This document shows, in pieces, positions 17,322-25,549 of a stretch of DNA of 57,613 nt. A program made the position numbers and the translations under genes. The notes under the pieces are model-generated. The model was given only the letters and a program-made list of their open reading frames with translations, made no database searches and was not told the DNA's origin. This stretch comes from an uncultured bacterium (GTDB lineage Bacteria; Verrucomicrobiota; Lentisphaeria; Victivallales; UBA1829). The first letter of the stretch is position 1. Each line of letters begins with the position of its first letter. The stretch spans positions 1 to 57,613 of the forward strand of contig CACWOL010000018.1 of assembly GCA_902762495.1 (NCBI GenBank), given 5' to 3'.

Positions 17322-18710
17322 ATGTCTTCCGAAAAAAACAGATTTCGCAGCCGTATCGCTCTGGTCTTCCTGTTCGCCCTTGCGATCCGCATCCTGTGTG
17401 CCTGGCCCGCGCTCTGGTCATATTTCATGGGTGACGTTGACATGGAATCCTTCATGCGGCCGGATTCCGCGACCTATTATTTCCCGGCAAGAGCCTTTGT
17501 GGAAACCGGGAAGCTGACCTTGGATGTCGGTTCCGATTTCCCCGCGGTGCAGCGTCCGCCCGGGTATATCTTCTTTCTGGTGGCGGTGATTTTCCTGTCG
17601 TGCCCCCCGATCATCGGATGTCTGGTGGACGCGCTGACCGTCTTCCCCGTGGCGCTGGCGGGACGGAGGCTTGCCGGACGGCGCGCGGGATTCTGGGCGG
17701 CGATCCTGTACGCATTGAATCTGACCGCGCTGGCGAATGCGCCGCTGATCCTGGCGGATACCCTGCTCGGATTCCTCTGCGCGTGCCAGGTGTTTTTCTT
17801 TGTCCGGGCATGGCGCACGAAACGCCTCTCCGATTTCCTCATCGGCACGATATTCGCCGCTGCCGCGACCCTCACGAAACCGGTCAATCTCCCCGTTCTG
17901 CTCCTGATTCCGTTCGTCCTGGCTCCGGTCCTGATGCGTCCGTGGCGGAAAGCAGCGGTTGCGGCAGCGCTCGCAGTCCTCGTTTCCTGCGCGATGCTTG
18001 TGCCGTGGATGCTTCGCAACCAGTCCGTCGGCGCAGGATTCGTGCTTGACCGCAATTCCGGCCTCACAGCGCTTCACAATACCGCCGCGATCCTCGCCCG
18101 CGTGAACGGTACGGACGGCGACACGGAACGCGCCGCGCTCGAAGCGGAAGCCGAGGCAGCGTTTGCCGGGAAGCTGGAACAGTATGCGAATCTGCTTGAG
18201 CGGAAGATGGCGGAGGACGACTGGTATCTGGCGCGATATAAGAAAACGATATTCGAGCATCCCGGTGCGACTGCCGCGACGCATCTTTTCCAGGTGTGGA
18301 TCCTGCTGCCCGACCTGCCGGATTTCCTTCAGAACCTTGGGCTGCGGACCGGCGAACGCGGCACGCTGACTGTTTTGCGGAAAGACGGCCCGATAGCGGC
18401 GTTCCGGCATTACATGGACGGGAGCTACGCGGCGGCGTTTCTCGCGGTGCCGTTCCTGCTGGTCTGCGGGGCGCTGTACGCGCTGACGGCGGCCGGAGTG
18501 TGGATTTATCTGCGGCGGCGCAGATGGACCGTCCTGACCCTGTTCGCGGTGTTTGTGCTGTATTATCTGGCGGCGCCGGGGCCGGTGCTGATGCCGCGCT
18601 ACCAGATCCCCGCGCTGCCGTTCGCCTGCGCGTTGGCGGGGGCGGTCATTTCAGTCTGTGGTATTCGCAGATGGCGAAAACGTCGGTCATGCCGGCAATG
18701 TAATCCGTGA
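17322..18710 (+). CDS. GT-C fold membrane glycosyltransferase (PMT/ArnT-like)
   Basis: The 462-residue product has about ten hydrophobic segments and the layout of polyprenyl-phosphate-sugar dependent glycosyltransferases: a first membrane segment, then a short acidic loop (GDVDMESFMRPDSATYYF) where catalytic Asp residues normally lie, the PPGYIFFL motif, and a C-terminal cluster of membrane segments ending in a basic tail. A soluble helical insert rich in Ala/Glu (about residues 255-320) sits mid-protein. The substrate is unknown. No ribosome binding site is obvious at the ATG. Its last 65 bases overlap the end of the convergent dgt gene. A second protein of the same general class lies at 42909-44198. 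Confidence 0.8.
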   Translation: MSSEKNRFRSRIALVFLFALAIRILCAWPALWSYFMGDVDMESFMRPDSATYYFPARAFVETGKLTLDVGSDFPAVQRPPGYIFFLVAVIFLSCPPIIGCLVDALTVFPVALAGRRLAGRRAGFWAAILYALNLTALANAPLILADTLLGFLCACQVFFFVRAWRTKRLSDFLIGTIFAAAATLTKPVNLPVLLLIPFVLAPVLMRPWRKAAVAAALAVLVSCAMLVPWMLRNQSVGAGFVLDRNSGLTALHNTAAILARVNGTDGDTERAALEAEAEAAFAGKLEQYANLLERKMAEDDWYLARYKKTIFEHPGATAATHLFQVWILLPDLPDFLQNLGLRTGERGTLTVLRKDGPIAAFRHYMDGSYAAAFLAVPFLLVCGALYALTAAGVWIYLRRRRWTVLTLFAVFVLYYLAAPGPVLMPRYQIPALPFACALAGAVISVCGIRRWRKRRSCRQCNP

Positions 18711-19785
18711 CTGCCCTGTGGATGCCGTCGATCTCCATGCGGCGGCGGACCTGACTGCCCGCGAGCTCGGGGTATTTCACGAACGTTTCGAACAGGAACG
18801 ACATGCGGTCCTTCGACAGCTGATTGAGCTTGTTGAGTTCCTGCGAGAAGTACAGGTTTTCGTACAGGAACGTCCTGAGTTCGCTGGTCAGCACCTGAAA
18901 TTCCTGGCTCCAAGCGATCAGCGTCATGCTCTTCGACGGGGCGTCGCCGGGCGCCTTCACGCCGGATGCCTCAATCAGCTTCGCGGAGGTTTCGATGGCG
19001 TCGCCGACCATGCGGTTGATGAGCGCGCGCACGGTGTAGGTCAGGAACTTCTCGTCGCCGCGTTTCAGCCCGAGCGACTTGGTTTCCTCGGCGGCCATGC
19101 GCCAGATCGCGAGGCCTTCCAGCATGTCCTCCGTGATGATCCCGGCGTCCAGCCCGTCGTCGACGTCGTGCCCGTAGTACGTGAGGTCGTCGGCGAGGTC
19201 GGCGGCCTGCGCCTCCAGGCATGGGGCAGGGGCGAGCTCCATGCCGTCGAGTACGGGCGGATGCAGCGGCGAACGGTGTTTGATGAGACCCGCGCGGGTC
19301 TCCCAGGTGAGGTTGATCCCGTCGTAGACGGGGTATTTTTTCTCCAGCAGGTCGACCACGCGGATCGCCTGAAGATTGTGGTCGAATCCGCCGTGTCCCT
19401 CCATCAGGCTGTGCAGGGCGCGTTCCCCGGCATGCCCGAACGGCGTGTGGCCGAGGTCGTGCGCGAGCGCGATGGCCTCCGTGAGGTCTTCGTTCAGCCC
19501 GAGGCTCCGGGCGATCGTGCGTGCGATGCCCGCTACCTCGATCGTGTGCGTGAGACGGTTCCGCAGATGGTCGCCGGTCGTGCTCAGAAAGACCTGCGTC
19601 TTGTATTCGAGCCGCCGGAACGCCTGGCTGTGCAGGATGCGGTCGCGGTCGCGCTGGAACTCGGTCCGGTACGGATGCGGCGTTTCGGGGTAACGGCGTC
19701 CGCGGAGCGCTCCGGCGTGGACTGCGTACGGCGCGAGGGTCTTATCCTCAATCTCGCATAAAAACTTCTGAGTGCGTGCGCTCAT
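18646..19785 (-). CDS. dgt: dNTP triphosphohydrolase (dGTPase-like)
   Basis: Hydrolyses deoxynucleoside triphosphates to the nucleoside and tripolyphosphate. The 379-residue product has the HD-domain ligands in order: the first His in RLTHTIEVA (about residue 79), HDLGHTPFGH, and the downstream Asp in DLADDLTYYGHDVDDG, with the conserved N-terminal YRTEFQRDRDRILHSQAFRRLEYKTQVF. Length fits the short dGTPase-like subgroup. It begins 6 bases after dnaJ and has no visible ribosome binding site of its own, so it is probably translated by coupling as the last gene of a fmdB-htpG-dnaJ-dgt operon. Confidence 0.93.
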   Translation of the reverse strand: MSARTQKFLCEIEDKTLAPYAVHAGALRGRRYPETPHPYRTEFQRDRDRILHSQAFRRLEYKTQVFLSTTGDHLRNRLTHTIEVAGIARTIARSLGLNEDLTEAIALAHDLGHTPFGHAGERALHSLMEGHGGFDHNLQAIRVVDLLEKKYPVYDGINLTWETRAGLIKHRSPLHPPVLDGMELAPAPCLEAQAADLADDLTYYGHDVDDGLDAGIITEDMLEGLAIWRMAAEETKSLGLKRGDEKFLTYTVRALINRMVGDAIETSAKLIEASGVKAPGDAPSKSMTLIAWSQEFQVLTSELRTFLYENLYFSQELNKLNQLSKDRMSFLFETFVKYPELAGSQVRRRMEIDGIHRAVTDYIAGMTDVFAICEYHRLK

Positions 19786-19791
19786 GGGGGG

Positions 19792-20994
19792 TCACAGTTT
19801 GGTCTGGTCGAGGTGCTGGGCGACCTTGTCCTTGAGCCTCTGGAAGAAGCTCGGGTCGTTTTCGGCGTTGATGGTGAAGTTCGGTTCGGCGCCGTTGTTC
19901 TTCGCGCCGCCGTTGTCCGTCTGGAACGCCGCCGCGTAGGCTTTCAGCGCTTCGCGCTGGGCGTCGTTGAGCTTGCGCGGGACGTCGATCGTGAGCTTCA
20001 CGTGGTGGTTGCCGAAGACGCCCTGACGCGTGCGGACCGGCATGCCCTTGCCCTTCAGCGTGAGCACGTCGCCGTTCTGCGTTCCGGCGGGGATCGTCAG
20101 CTCCGAGTCGCCGTGGACGGTCGGGATCGTAACGGTTCCGCCGAGCGCGGCCACGGGGAACGGAATGTGGTATTCGGCATAGATGTCCTCGTCCTCGCGC
20201 TGGAACCGTTTGTCCGGGCGGACCTGGATCATGATGTAGAGGTCGCCGTTCGGGCCGCCGCGCAGTCCGGGCTCGCCTTCGCCGCTCACACGCATCCGGT
20301 TTCCGGTGTCGATGCCGGCGGGGATGTGGACCTCGATAGAGCGGTGGACGCTGACCTTGCCGACGCCGTTGCATTTGGCACATTTGTGGGCGATCTTCTG
20401 GCCTGTGCCGTGGCAGACGGGGCATTCGTGCATCATGGTGAAGAAGCCCTGGGAAACGCCGACCTGGCCGCTTCCTTTGCAGCGGTCGCAGCGTTCCGGC
20501 TTCGTGCCGTCGGCGCATCCGGAGCCGTTGCACGCGGTGCAGAGGCCGGGACGGTTGAACTCGATCTTCTTCGTGACGCCCTTGAACGCCTCGTCCAGCG
20601 TGATGCCGAGGTTGTAGCGCAGGTCCGCGCCCTCCTGCGGGCCGTTCGGATCGCGTCTGCGGCCGCCGCCGAAGAAGGAGTCGAAGCCTCCGCCCCCGCC
20701 GCCGAAGAACTGGTTGAAGATGTCGAAGGGGTCGCCGGAGAATCCGCCCCCGCCGCCGTTTCCGTTCGCGGCATCCTCGCCGTACTGGTCGTAGATCTGG
20801 CGTTTTTCCTTGTTCCCGAGGATCTCGTAGGCGTGGGAGAGCTTCTTGAATTTCTCCTCGGCTTCCTTGTTGCCGGGGTTCTTGTCCGGGTGGTATTTCA
20901 CGGCCAGACGCCGGTACGCCTTTTTGATGGTTTCCTCGTCGGCGTCGGACGAAATCTCTAGTAGTTCGTACAGTTCGGTGTGTCGTGCGGGCAT
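19792..20994 (-). CDS. dnaJ: Chaperone DnaJ
   Basis: Co-chaperone that delivers clients to DnaK and stimulates its ATPase. The 400-residue product is a full type I DnaJ: J domain with HPD (VKYHPDKNPG, about residue 36), a Gly/Phe-rich stretch (about 80-125), four CxxCxGxG zinc repeats (CTACNGSG, CDRCKGSG, CPVCHGTG, CAKCNGVG), and a C-terminal substrate-binding region. The ATG at 20994 follows GGAAGG with a spacer containing six C directly before the start. dnaK and grpE are not next to it, unlike in many genomes; htpG is 28 bases upstream. Confidence 0.96.
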   Translation of the reverse strand: MPARHTELYELLEISSDADEETIKKAYRRLAVKYHPDKNPGNKEAEEKFKKLSHAYEILGNKEKRQIYDQYGEDAANGNGGGGGFSGDPFDIFNQFFGGGGGGFDSFFGGGRRRDPNGPQEGADLRYNLGITLDEAFKGVTKKIEFNRPGLCTACNGSGCADGTKPERCDRCKGSGQVGVSQGFFTMMHECPVCHGTGQKIAHKCAKCNGVGKVSVHRSIEVHIPAGIDTGNRMRVSGEGEPGLRGGPNGDLYIMIQVRPDKRFQREDEDIYAEYHIPFPVAALGGTVTIPTVHGDSELTIPAGTQNGDVLTLKGKGMPVRTRQGVFGNHHVKLTIDVPRKLNDAQREALKAYAAAFQTDNGGAKNNGAEPNFTINAENDPSFFQRLKDKVAQHLDQTKL

Positions 20995-21022
20995 GGGGGG
21001 AGCGCCTTCCGTTCAAGTCGGT

Positions 21023-22924
21023 TCAGTTGTTTGTCAGGCTTTCGGTCATCAGTTTCGCGGTCCTGCGGGCGAACGCGGCGGGATCGGGCAGTTCGGAGCC
21101 TTCGCAGAGCAGCGCCTGGTCGTACAGCATGGCGGCGTAGTCGGTCAGCACGGCGCTGCCGGGTTCCGCCTCGTATTTCTTCGCCATCGCCTGGATCAGC
21201 GGAGCGTCGGGGTTGAGCTCGAGGATGCGCTTCACTTCCGGCGCTTCCTGCTTCATCGCCTTCATCAGGCGCTGCATGTTCACGGAGGGATCGGCCTCGT
21301 CGCCGACGAGGCAGCAGACGCTTTCGGTGAGGCGGGCGGAGAACCGGACGTCCTTCACCTGGTTTTCGAGTGTCTTCTTCAGAAATTCGAGCAGGGATTT
21401 GTTCTGTTCGGCGGCTTCCTGCGTCTTCTTCTCAAGTTCTTTCTGCACGGGCTCGTCGAGTTTCAGGTCGCTCTTGGAGACGGACACGATGTCCTTTTCC
21501 GCGTACTTGCCGATGCCGTTGATGACGAATTCGTCGACCGGGTCGAGCAGGAACAGCACGTCGAGCTTCTGCTGGCGGAAGAGCTCCAGCTGCGGGGAGT
21601 GCTCCACGGCGGCACGGTTTTCACCGGTGATGAAGTAGATCGCCTTCTGCGTGGGCGGCATGGCTTCGGAGTATTCCTTCAGCGACACGAGCTTGCCGGG
21701 TTCGCCGTTCATGGTCTCGAAGAGCAGCAGGTTCTGGAGCTTCTCGCGGTTTTCCCAGTCGCTGTACGCGCCTTCCTTGATGAGGCGGCTGAATTCGGCG
21801 TAGAACTTCTCGTACGTCGCGCGGTCCTTCTCCATCATGGTCTGGAGCTCGGAGAACACGCGTTTCACGATCGCCTTCGAGATGCGCTTGATCTGCGGAT
21901 TGTCCTGAAGCGTCTCGCGGGAGATGTTCAGCGGCAGGTCGCTCGAATCGACCACGCCGGACACGAAGCCGTTCATGTAGTCGGGCAGCAGGCCGGGGCA
22001 CTCGTCAGTGATGAAGACGCGCTTCACGTACAGGCTGAGCGTCTTTTTGTTGCGGACGCCGAACTGGTACTGGAACGGGAGCTTGGCGGCGAGGAAGAGG
22101 AGCGCCTTGAACTCGGACGCGCCCTCGGCGGAGAAGACGATGCGCTTCAGCGGCGCTTCGTAGTCGCCGGACAGGTGCGAATAGAAACTCTTGTATTCGT
22201 CCTCGGTGACCTCGGATTCGGGACGGAGCCAGATCGCCTTCATGGTGTTCAGCGTGTCGTCCTCGATCACGTCCTTGCCGTCCTTGTCCTTGGTCTTGTG
22301 CGCCATGCGGATCGGGTATTCGATGAAGTCGGAGTATTTGCGGACCACGGACGACACGGTCCAGTATTCAAGGTAGTTCTTGAAATCGTCTTTCAGGTGC
22401 AGGGTCACGGTCGTGCCGGCGGCGTCCTTTTCCGCCTCGGTCACGGTGAACGTGTCGACGCCTTCGGATTCCCACAGGTACGCCTGATCCTCGCCCGCCT
22501 TCTTCGTCAGCACGGACACCTTGTCGGCGGCCATGAACGCGGCGTAGAACCCGACGCCGAACTGTCCGATGAGCTCGGGCGCGGTCGCGGGATTTTCCTC
22601 CTGTGCCTTCTTCAGCTCGGCGAGGAATCCGCGCGAACCGGAATGTGCGATGGTGCCGAGGTTTTCGACGAGCTCCTCCTTCGTCATGCCGATGCCGTTG
22701 TCGGAGATCGCCAGCGTGCAGGCGGCTTCGTCGGCGGTGATGCGGATTTCGCCCTCACTGGCGAGTTCGGGACGGGTCAGCGCCAGGAAACGCCGTTTGT
22801 CCAGCGCGTCGGCGGCGTTCGCGATCAGCTCGCGCAGGAAGATTTCCCTGTTCGAGTAGATCGAGTTGATCATCATGTTGAGCAGTTCTTTGACTTCGGC
22901 TTTGAATTGCATATGTCTGGACAT
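21023..22924 (-). CDS. htpG: Hsp90-family chaperone HtpG
   Basis: ATP-dependent cytoplasmic chaperone. The 633-residue length is standard. N-terminal GHKL ATPase motifs are visible: RELIANAADALDK, ISDNGIGMTKEEL, and GQFGVGFYAAFM, followed by the middle domain with FITDECPGLLPDYMNGFVSGVVDSSDLPLN and its catalytic-loop Arg (NISRETLQ). The C-terminal dimerisation domain ends at TNN. A GGAG precedes the ATG. It lies 49 bases after the FmdB-like gene and 28 before dnaJ, so the three are probably one operon. No CIRCE-type inverted repeat is seen upstream. Confidence 0.96.
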   Translation of the reverse strand: MSRHMQFKAEVKELLNMMINSIYSNREIFLRELIANAADALDKRRFLALTRPELASEGEIRITADEAACTLAISDNGIGMTKEELVENLGTIAHSGSRGFLAELKKAQEENPATAPELIGQFGVGFYAAFMAADKVSVLTKKAGEDQAYLWESEGVDTFTVTEAEKDAAGTTVTLHLKDDFKNYLEYWTVSSVVRKYSDFIEYPIRMAHKTKDKDGKDVIEDDTLNTMKAIWLRPESEVTEDEYKSFYSHLSGDYEAPLKRIVFSAEGASEFKALLFLAAKLPFQYQFGVRNKKTLSLYVKRVFITDECPGLLPDYMNGFVSGVVDSSDLPLNISRETLQDNPQIKRISKAIVKRVFSELQTMMEKDRATYEKFYAEFSRLIKEGAYSDWENREKLQNLLLFETMNGEPGKLVSLKEYSEAMPPTQKAIYFITGENRAAVEHSPQLELFRQQKLDVLFLLDPVDEFVINGIGKYAEKDIVSVSKSDLKLDEPVQKELEKKTQEAAEQNKSLLEFLKKTLENQVKDVRFSARLTESVCCLVGDEADPSVNMQRLMKAMKQEAPEVKRILELNPDAPLIQAMAKKYEAEPGSAVLTDYAAMLYDQALLCEGSELPDPAAFARRTAKLMTESLTNN

Positions 22925-22973
22925 AACTCTGTCTCCTTGTTGTTGAATGATCAGTTTTCAGATAGCGGAAGCG

Positions 22974-23243
22974 TTATTTCTTCGTGTGTTTCGCGGCCTT
23001 CGCGGGCTTGGCGGAGGCCGACGGCTTCCTGCTTGTCGGATTGCCGAGGCTCGCGTTGGCGCCCTTGTAATCGTTGCAGTAGAAACCGGAGCCGACGAAG
23101 ATCACGCCGGAGCCCGCGCCGATCTTGCGTTTCAGCGTGTCCCTGCCGCATTCCGGGCACGTTTTCAGGTGGTCTTCGGTCATCTGCTGGAATTTCTCAA
23201 ACTCGTATCCGCAGTGTTTGCAGACGTATTCGTAGGTGGGCAT
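22974..23243 (-). CDS. FmdB-type zinc-ribbon protein
   Basis: The 89-residue product starts MPTYEYVCKHCGYEFEKFQ and has the two CxxC knuckles (Cys8/Cys11 and Cys29/Cys32, CPECG) of the FmdB/CxxC_CxxC_SSSS regulatory-protein family, followed by GSGFYCNDYKG and a basic, low-complexity Lys/Ala/Ser tail. The role of the family is poorly defined; it has been linked to transcriptional regulation in methylotrophs. Here it heads the htpG-dnaJ-dgt operon, which is worth noting since zinc-ribbon proteins can act as co-regulators or chaperone partners. AAGGA precedes the ATG at 23243. Confidence 0.9.
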   Translation of the reverse strand: MPTYEYVCKHCGYEFEKFQQMTEDHLKTCPECGRDTLKRKIGAGSGVIFVGSGFYCNDYKGANASLGNPTSRKPSASAKPAKAAKHTKK

Positions 23244-23601
23244 GTCGACTTATCCTTGTTGTTCCACGGCGGCCCGGCGGGATGTCCTTCCGGCGGTCCG
23301 CATCCATGTTGAGGGGGGTATGTTTTTGTTGTTTTCGGCATTTGATAAGCATACTTTGTGCCAAATTGCCGCACACGGCGCTCCCGCCTCGAATCCTCTG
23401 TCGCATGTCCGCCGTTTCTCCTGTGTCATGCGACATTCTGTCCCATCTTCGTGCCAAAGTGTGCCGTCAACGCCGTTTCTTTCGCTATTCTCCAACTTTT
23501 TTTCGACTTTTTTATCATTTTGCGCTAAGATTTCCGCCGTTTCTTCGTCAAATAATATGGAATAAAAAATGAAACCGTTCCCGCAACACAAGGAGCAAAC
23601 C
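23244..23601. other. Divergent intergenic region with candidate sigma-54 site and inverted repeat
   Basis: Between fmdB (minus) and the secreted three-module gene (plus). It holds a sigma-54-like element on the minus strand at 23347-23364 (TTGGCAC, 5 bases, ATGC: GG and GC separated by 10 bases) and an 8-base inverted repeat GTCGCATG/CATGCGAC at 23400-23407 and 23427-23434. A possible plus-strand -10 (TAAGAT, 23525-23530) precedes the secreted gene. Short open frames here look spurious. Confidence 0.4.
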
Positions 23602-25242
23602 ATGAAACAGAATCGATTCAAAACGCTTTGGGGCATGATGCTTGGCCTGGCCATGCTCGCCGTTGCCCCGTTCACCGCATCCGCGCAATCCGCCGCATCC
23701 GCCGTGCCGAGGCCGGACGATCCCGCGCCGGACGACCCGGAGAACGCGGTTGTCACCATTACAGCGAGGTTCAACGGCAGAGGCCAGTTCATCTTCGAGG
23801 GGGACAGAATCCAGTATTGGCATATCGACCAGAAGACTCCGTCGGGCGTGACCGTCAACGGCAAGCCGTGGGATAACCTGCGCATGCCGTTCGAGCTCGG
23901 TTTTACCCCCGATTTCCAGACGGCGGAACTCGTGGAGAAATCGCTCGGCAGCAAGAGTGGCCGGACGGTTGACAAAATCGAGCTGACACGGGACGAGAAA
24001 CAGATCCGGATGTTGGTCATGCACGATGAACCGTCGAACGTTATGGCGCGTGTGAAGATGAAAAAACAGCCGAGGCGGACGGAACCGGAGAAGGCCGCGG
24101 TGCAGACGGACGGGAATGAACTGATCCTGACCGGAACTCTCCACGGAAGCACGACGTTTCTGTTGCGTCCGGACAGCATCGAGTTCGCTCCGAACAAGGA
24201 GAGCACGAACGGATACCGCGAACGCGACAACAAAGCGGCTTTCCCGACCGATGTGACCGTCAACGGAAAACCATGGGCCGACCTCAACCCCGATAAGCCG
24301 TTCGACCTGGATTTCGTGTCGGATTTCTCCAAGGCGAAGATCGCGGAAACGTCCGCGGACGTCCGATGCAATCTGCGCTCGGATTACCAGTTTGCGAACC
24401 CCGTTCTTTTCGACCGGCCGTTCGACCGCACCACGGAACTGCTGATCACTCCGCTCCCGGACGCGGACCCCGTTCCGTTCCGCATCAGGATCATCGCTGG
24501 AAAGACGCCCGCGGATTACGAGGCGCGCATCATGCGCCGTCGCGATACCCAGCGCGAGAAACAGCGCCGGTCCCGCCTGACGCAGATGTACCGGAGCAAC
24601 CGCCGCAATCTGTCCGAAAGCGAGATCGCGGAGGTCGAACAGTGGAACAGGGAGACCATGGCGGATACGTGGACCCGCGACCCGGACGATTCGACGGACG
24701 GAAAAGAGTATCCCCCTCTTGACGGGGGCGGACTCGCCGTGGGCACGCAGATGGAAAGGCCGGAAAACGAGGTCACGATCACGATCGAGGCCCTGGTCGA
24801 TTTCAGCGCCGGATTCCGTTTTACGGGGAATCGGGTCAACTTCGACGCCTGGCCGAACATGGGACGTTACCCGAGCAATGTCAGGATCAACGGCAAACCG
24901 TGGAAGAACCTGCGGATGGCGTTCCCCATGGACTACGCGGTCGATCTGGACTCCGTGCCCGAGACCTTCCTGGACTCGGAGTATTACCAGTATAATGTCT
25001 CAAAAGACCGTTCATCGTTCACCGTACGGGTCCGGAATCACGGCCCGAGGGAGGAACAGATCACGATCCGGCTCAAGGCGCTGAAGTCGGACAAGCCGCT
25101 CACCAACGAGCAGATGTACCCCGGCGGGGTCCCGCTTCCCCCGGAAGCGATGTCGTCGCCCGAAGCGTTCGAAAACTTCTGGAAGAACGCCATGCGGCCG
25201 CGCTCCGGGAACTCCCCGGAGACACAACCCGAAAGTAAATGA
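23602..25242 (+). CDS. Secreted protein with three related modules
   Basis: The 546-residue product has a classical signal peptide (MKQNRFKTLW..., cleavage near AQS, residue 30). Three segments resemble each other: each has a beta-rich opening (VTITARF / LILTGTL / VTITIEA), then a conserved (V/I)NGKPW...L motif at about residues 85-90, 219-224 and 429-434, followed by an acidic-aromatic strand (FTPDF / FVSDF / YAVDL). Between modules two and three lies a very basic, Arg-rich helical linker (about 305-345). No family is recognised. The ATG at 23602 has AGGAG at 23591-23595; the upstream in-frame ATG at 23569 would add 11 residues before an otherwise perfect signal peptide. It may be a surface or carbohydrate-binding protein, but that is inference. 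Confidence 0.8.
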   Translation: MKQNRFKTLWGMMLGLAMLAVAPFTASAQSAASAVPRPDDPAPDDPENAVVTITARFNGRGQFIFEGDRIQYWHIDQKTPSGVTVNGKPWDNLRMPFELGFTPDFQTAELVEKSLGSKSGRTVDKIELTRDEKQIRMLVMHDEPSNVMARVKMKKQPRRTEPEKAAVQTDGNELILTGTLHGSTTFLLRPDSIEFAPNKESTNGYRERDNKAAFPTDVTVNGKPWADLNPDKPFDLDFVSDFSKAKIAETSADVRCNLRSDYQFANPVLFDRPFDRTTELLITPLPDADPVPFRIRIIAGKTPADYEARIMRRRDTQREKQRRSRLTQMYRSNRRNLSESEIAEVEQWNRETMADTWTRDPDDSTDGKEYPPLDGGGLAVGTQMERPENEVTITIEALVDFSAGFRFTGNRVNFDAWPNMGRYPSNVRINGKPWKNLRMAFPMDYAVDLDSVPETFLDSEYYQYNVSKDRSSFTVRVRNHGPREEQITIRLKALKSDKPLTNEQMYPGGVPLPPEAMSSPEAFENFWKNAMRPRSGNSPETQPESK

Positions 25243-25352
25243 CGAAAATGATTGATTGCGGAAAATCATGTCCCAGTACCGGAAACGGCGCGGGGGTTCT
25301 CTTTTTTCGTCCGTGTTGCGAGGGTGTCTTATATAAAAAAGAAAAAAGCGGC

Positions 25353-25380
25353 TTGCATTTTTCTTTTCGGGGTGTATATT
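25353..25380 (+). promoter_or_regulatory. rpsB-tsf promoter
   Basis: TTGCAT (25353-25358), 16 bases, TATATT (25375-25380), with GGGGTG before the -10 and ATATG after it. It closely matches the rpmE promoter. The resulting leader would be about 160 bases. Confidence 0.8.
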
Positions 25381-25399
25381 ATATGCTACGTTTTCTCAA

Positions 25400-25460
25400 C
25401 GCATCCGGGCCGGCCGTATGCCGGTTCCCCCGCACCAAACCAACCCCGCGGGCGGATGCG
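25400..25460 (+). promoter_or_regulatory. Structured leader upstream of rpsB
   Basis: CGCATCCG (25400-25407) pairs with CGGATGCG (25453-25460) and encloses a second hairpin CCGGC/GCCGG (25410-25414 and 25420-25424). It sits in the 5' untranslated region of rpsB, where ribosomal protein operons often carry autoregulatory structures. The rest of 25243-25549 shows no gene. Confidence 0.45.
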
Positions 25461-25549
25461 CACAACTGAACAAGAAGGTATCTTGCTCCGCGTCAACCGA
25501 CAACAACCGCGGAGGAAAAGAGCCGGAACGAAGAAAGGCGGATGGAACA

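Noticed and set aside
22925..23600. CIRCE heat-shock operator before htpG/dnaJ
   Set aside because: No TTAGCACTC-N9-GAGTGCTAA-like sequence on either strand.
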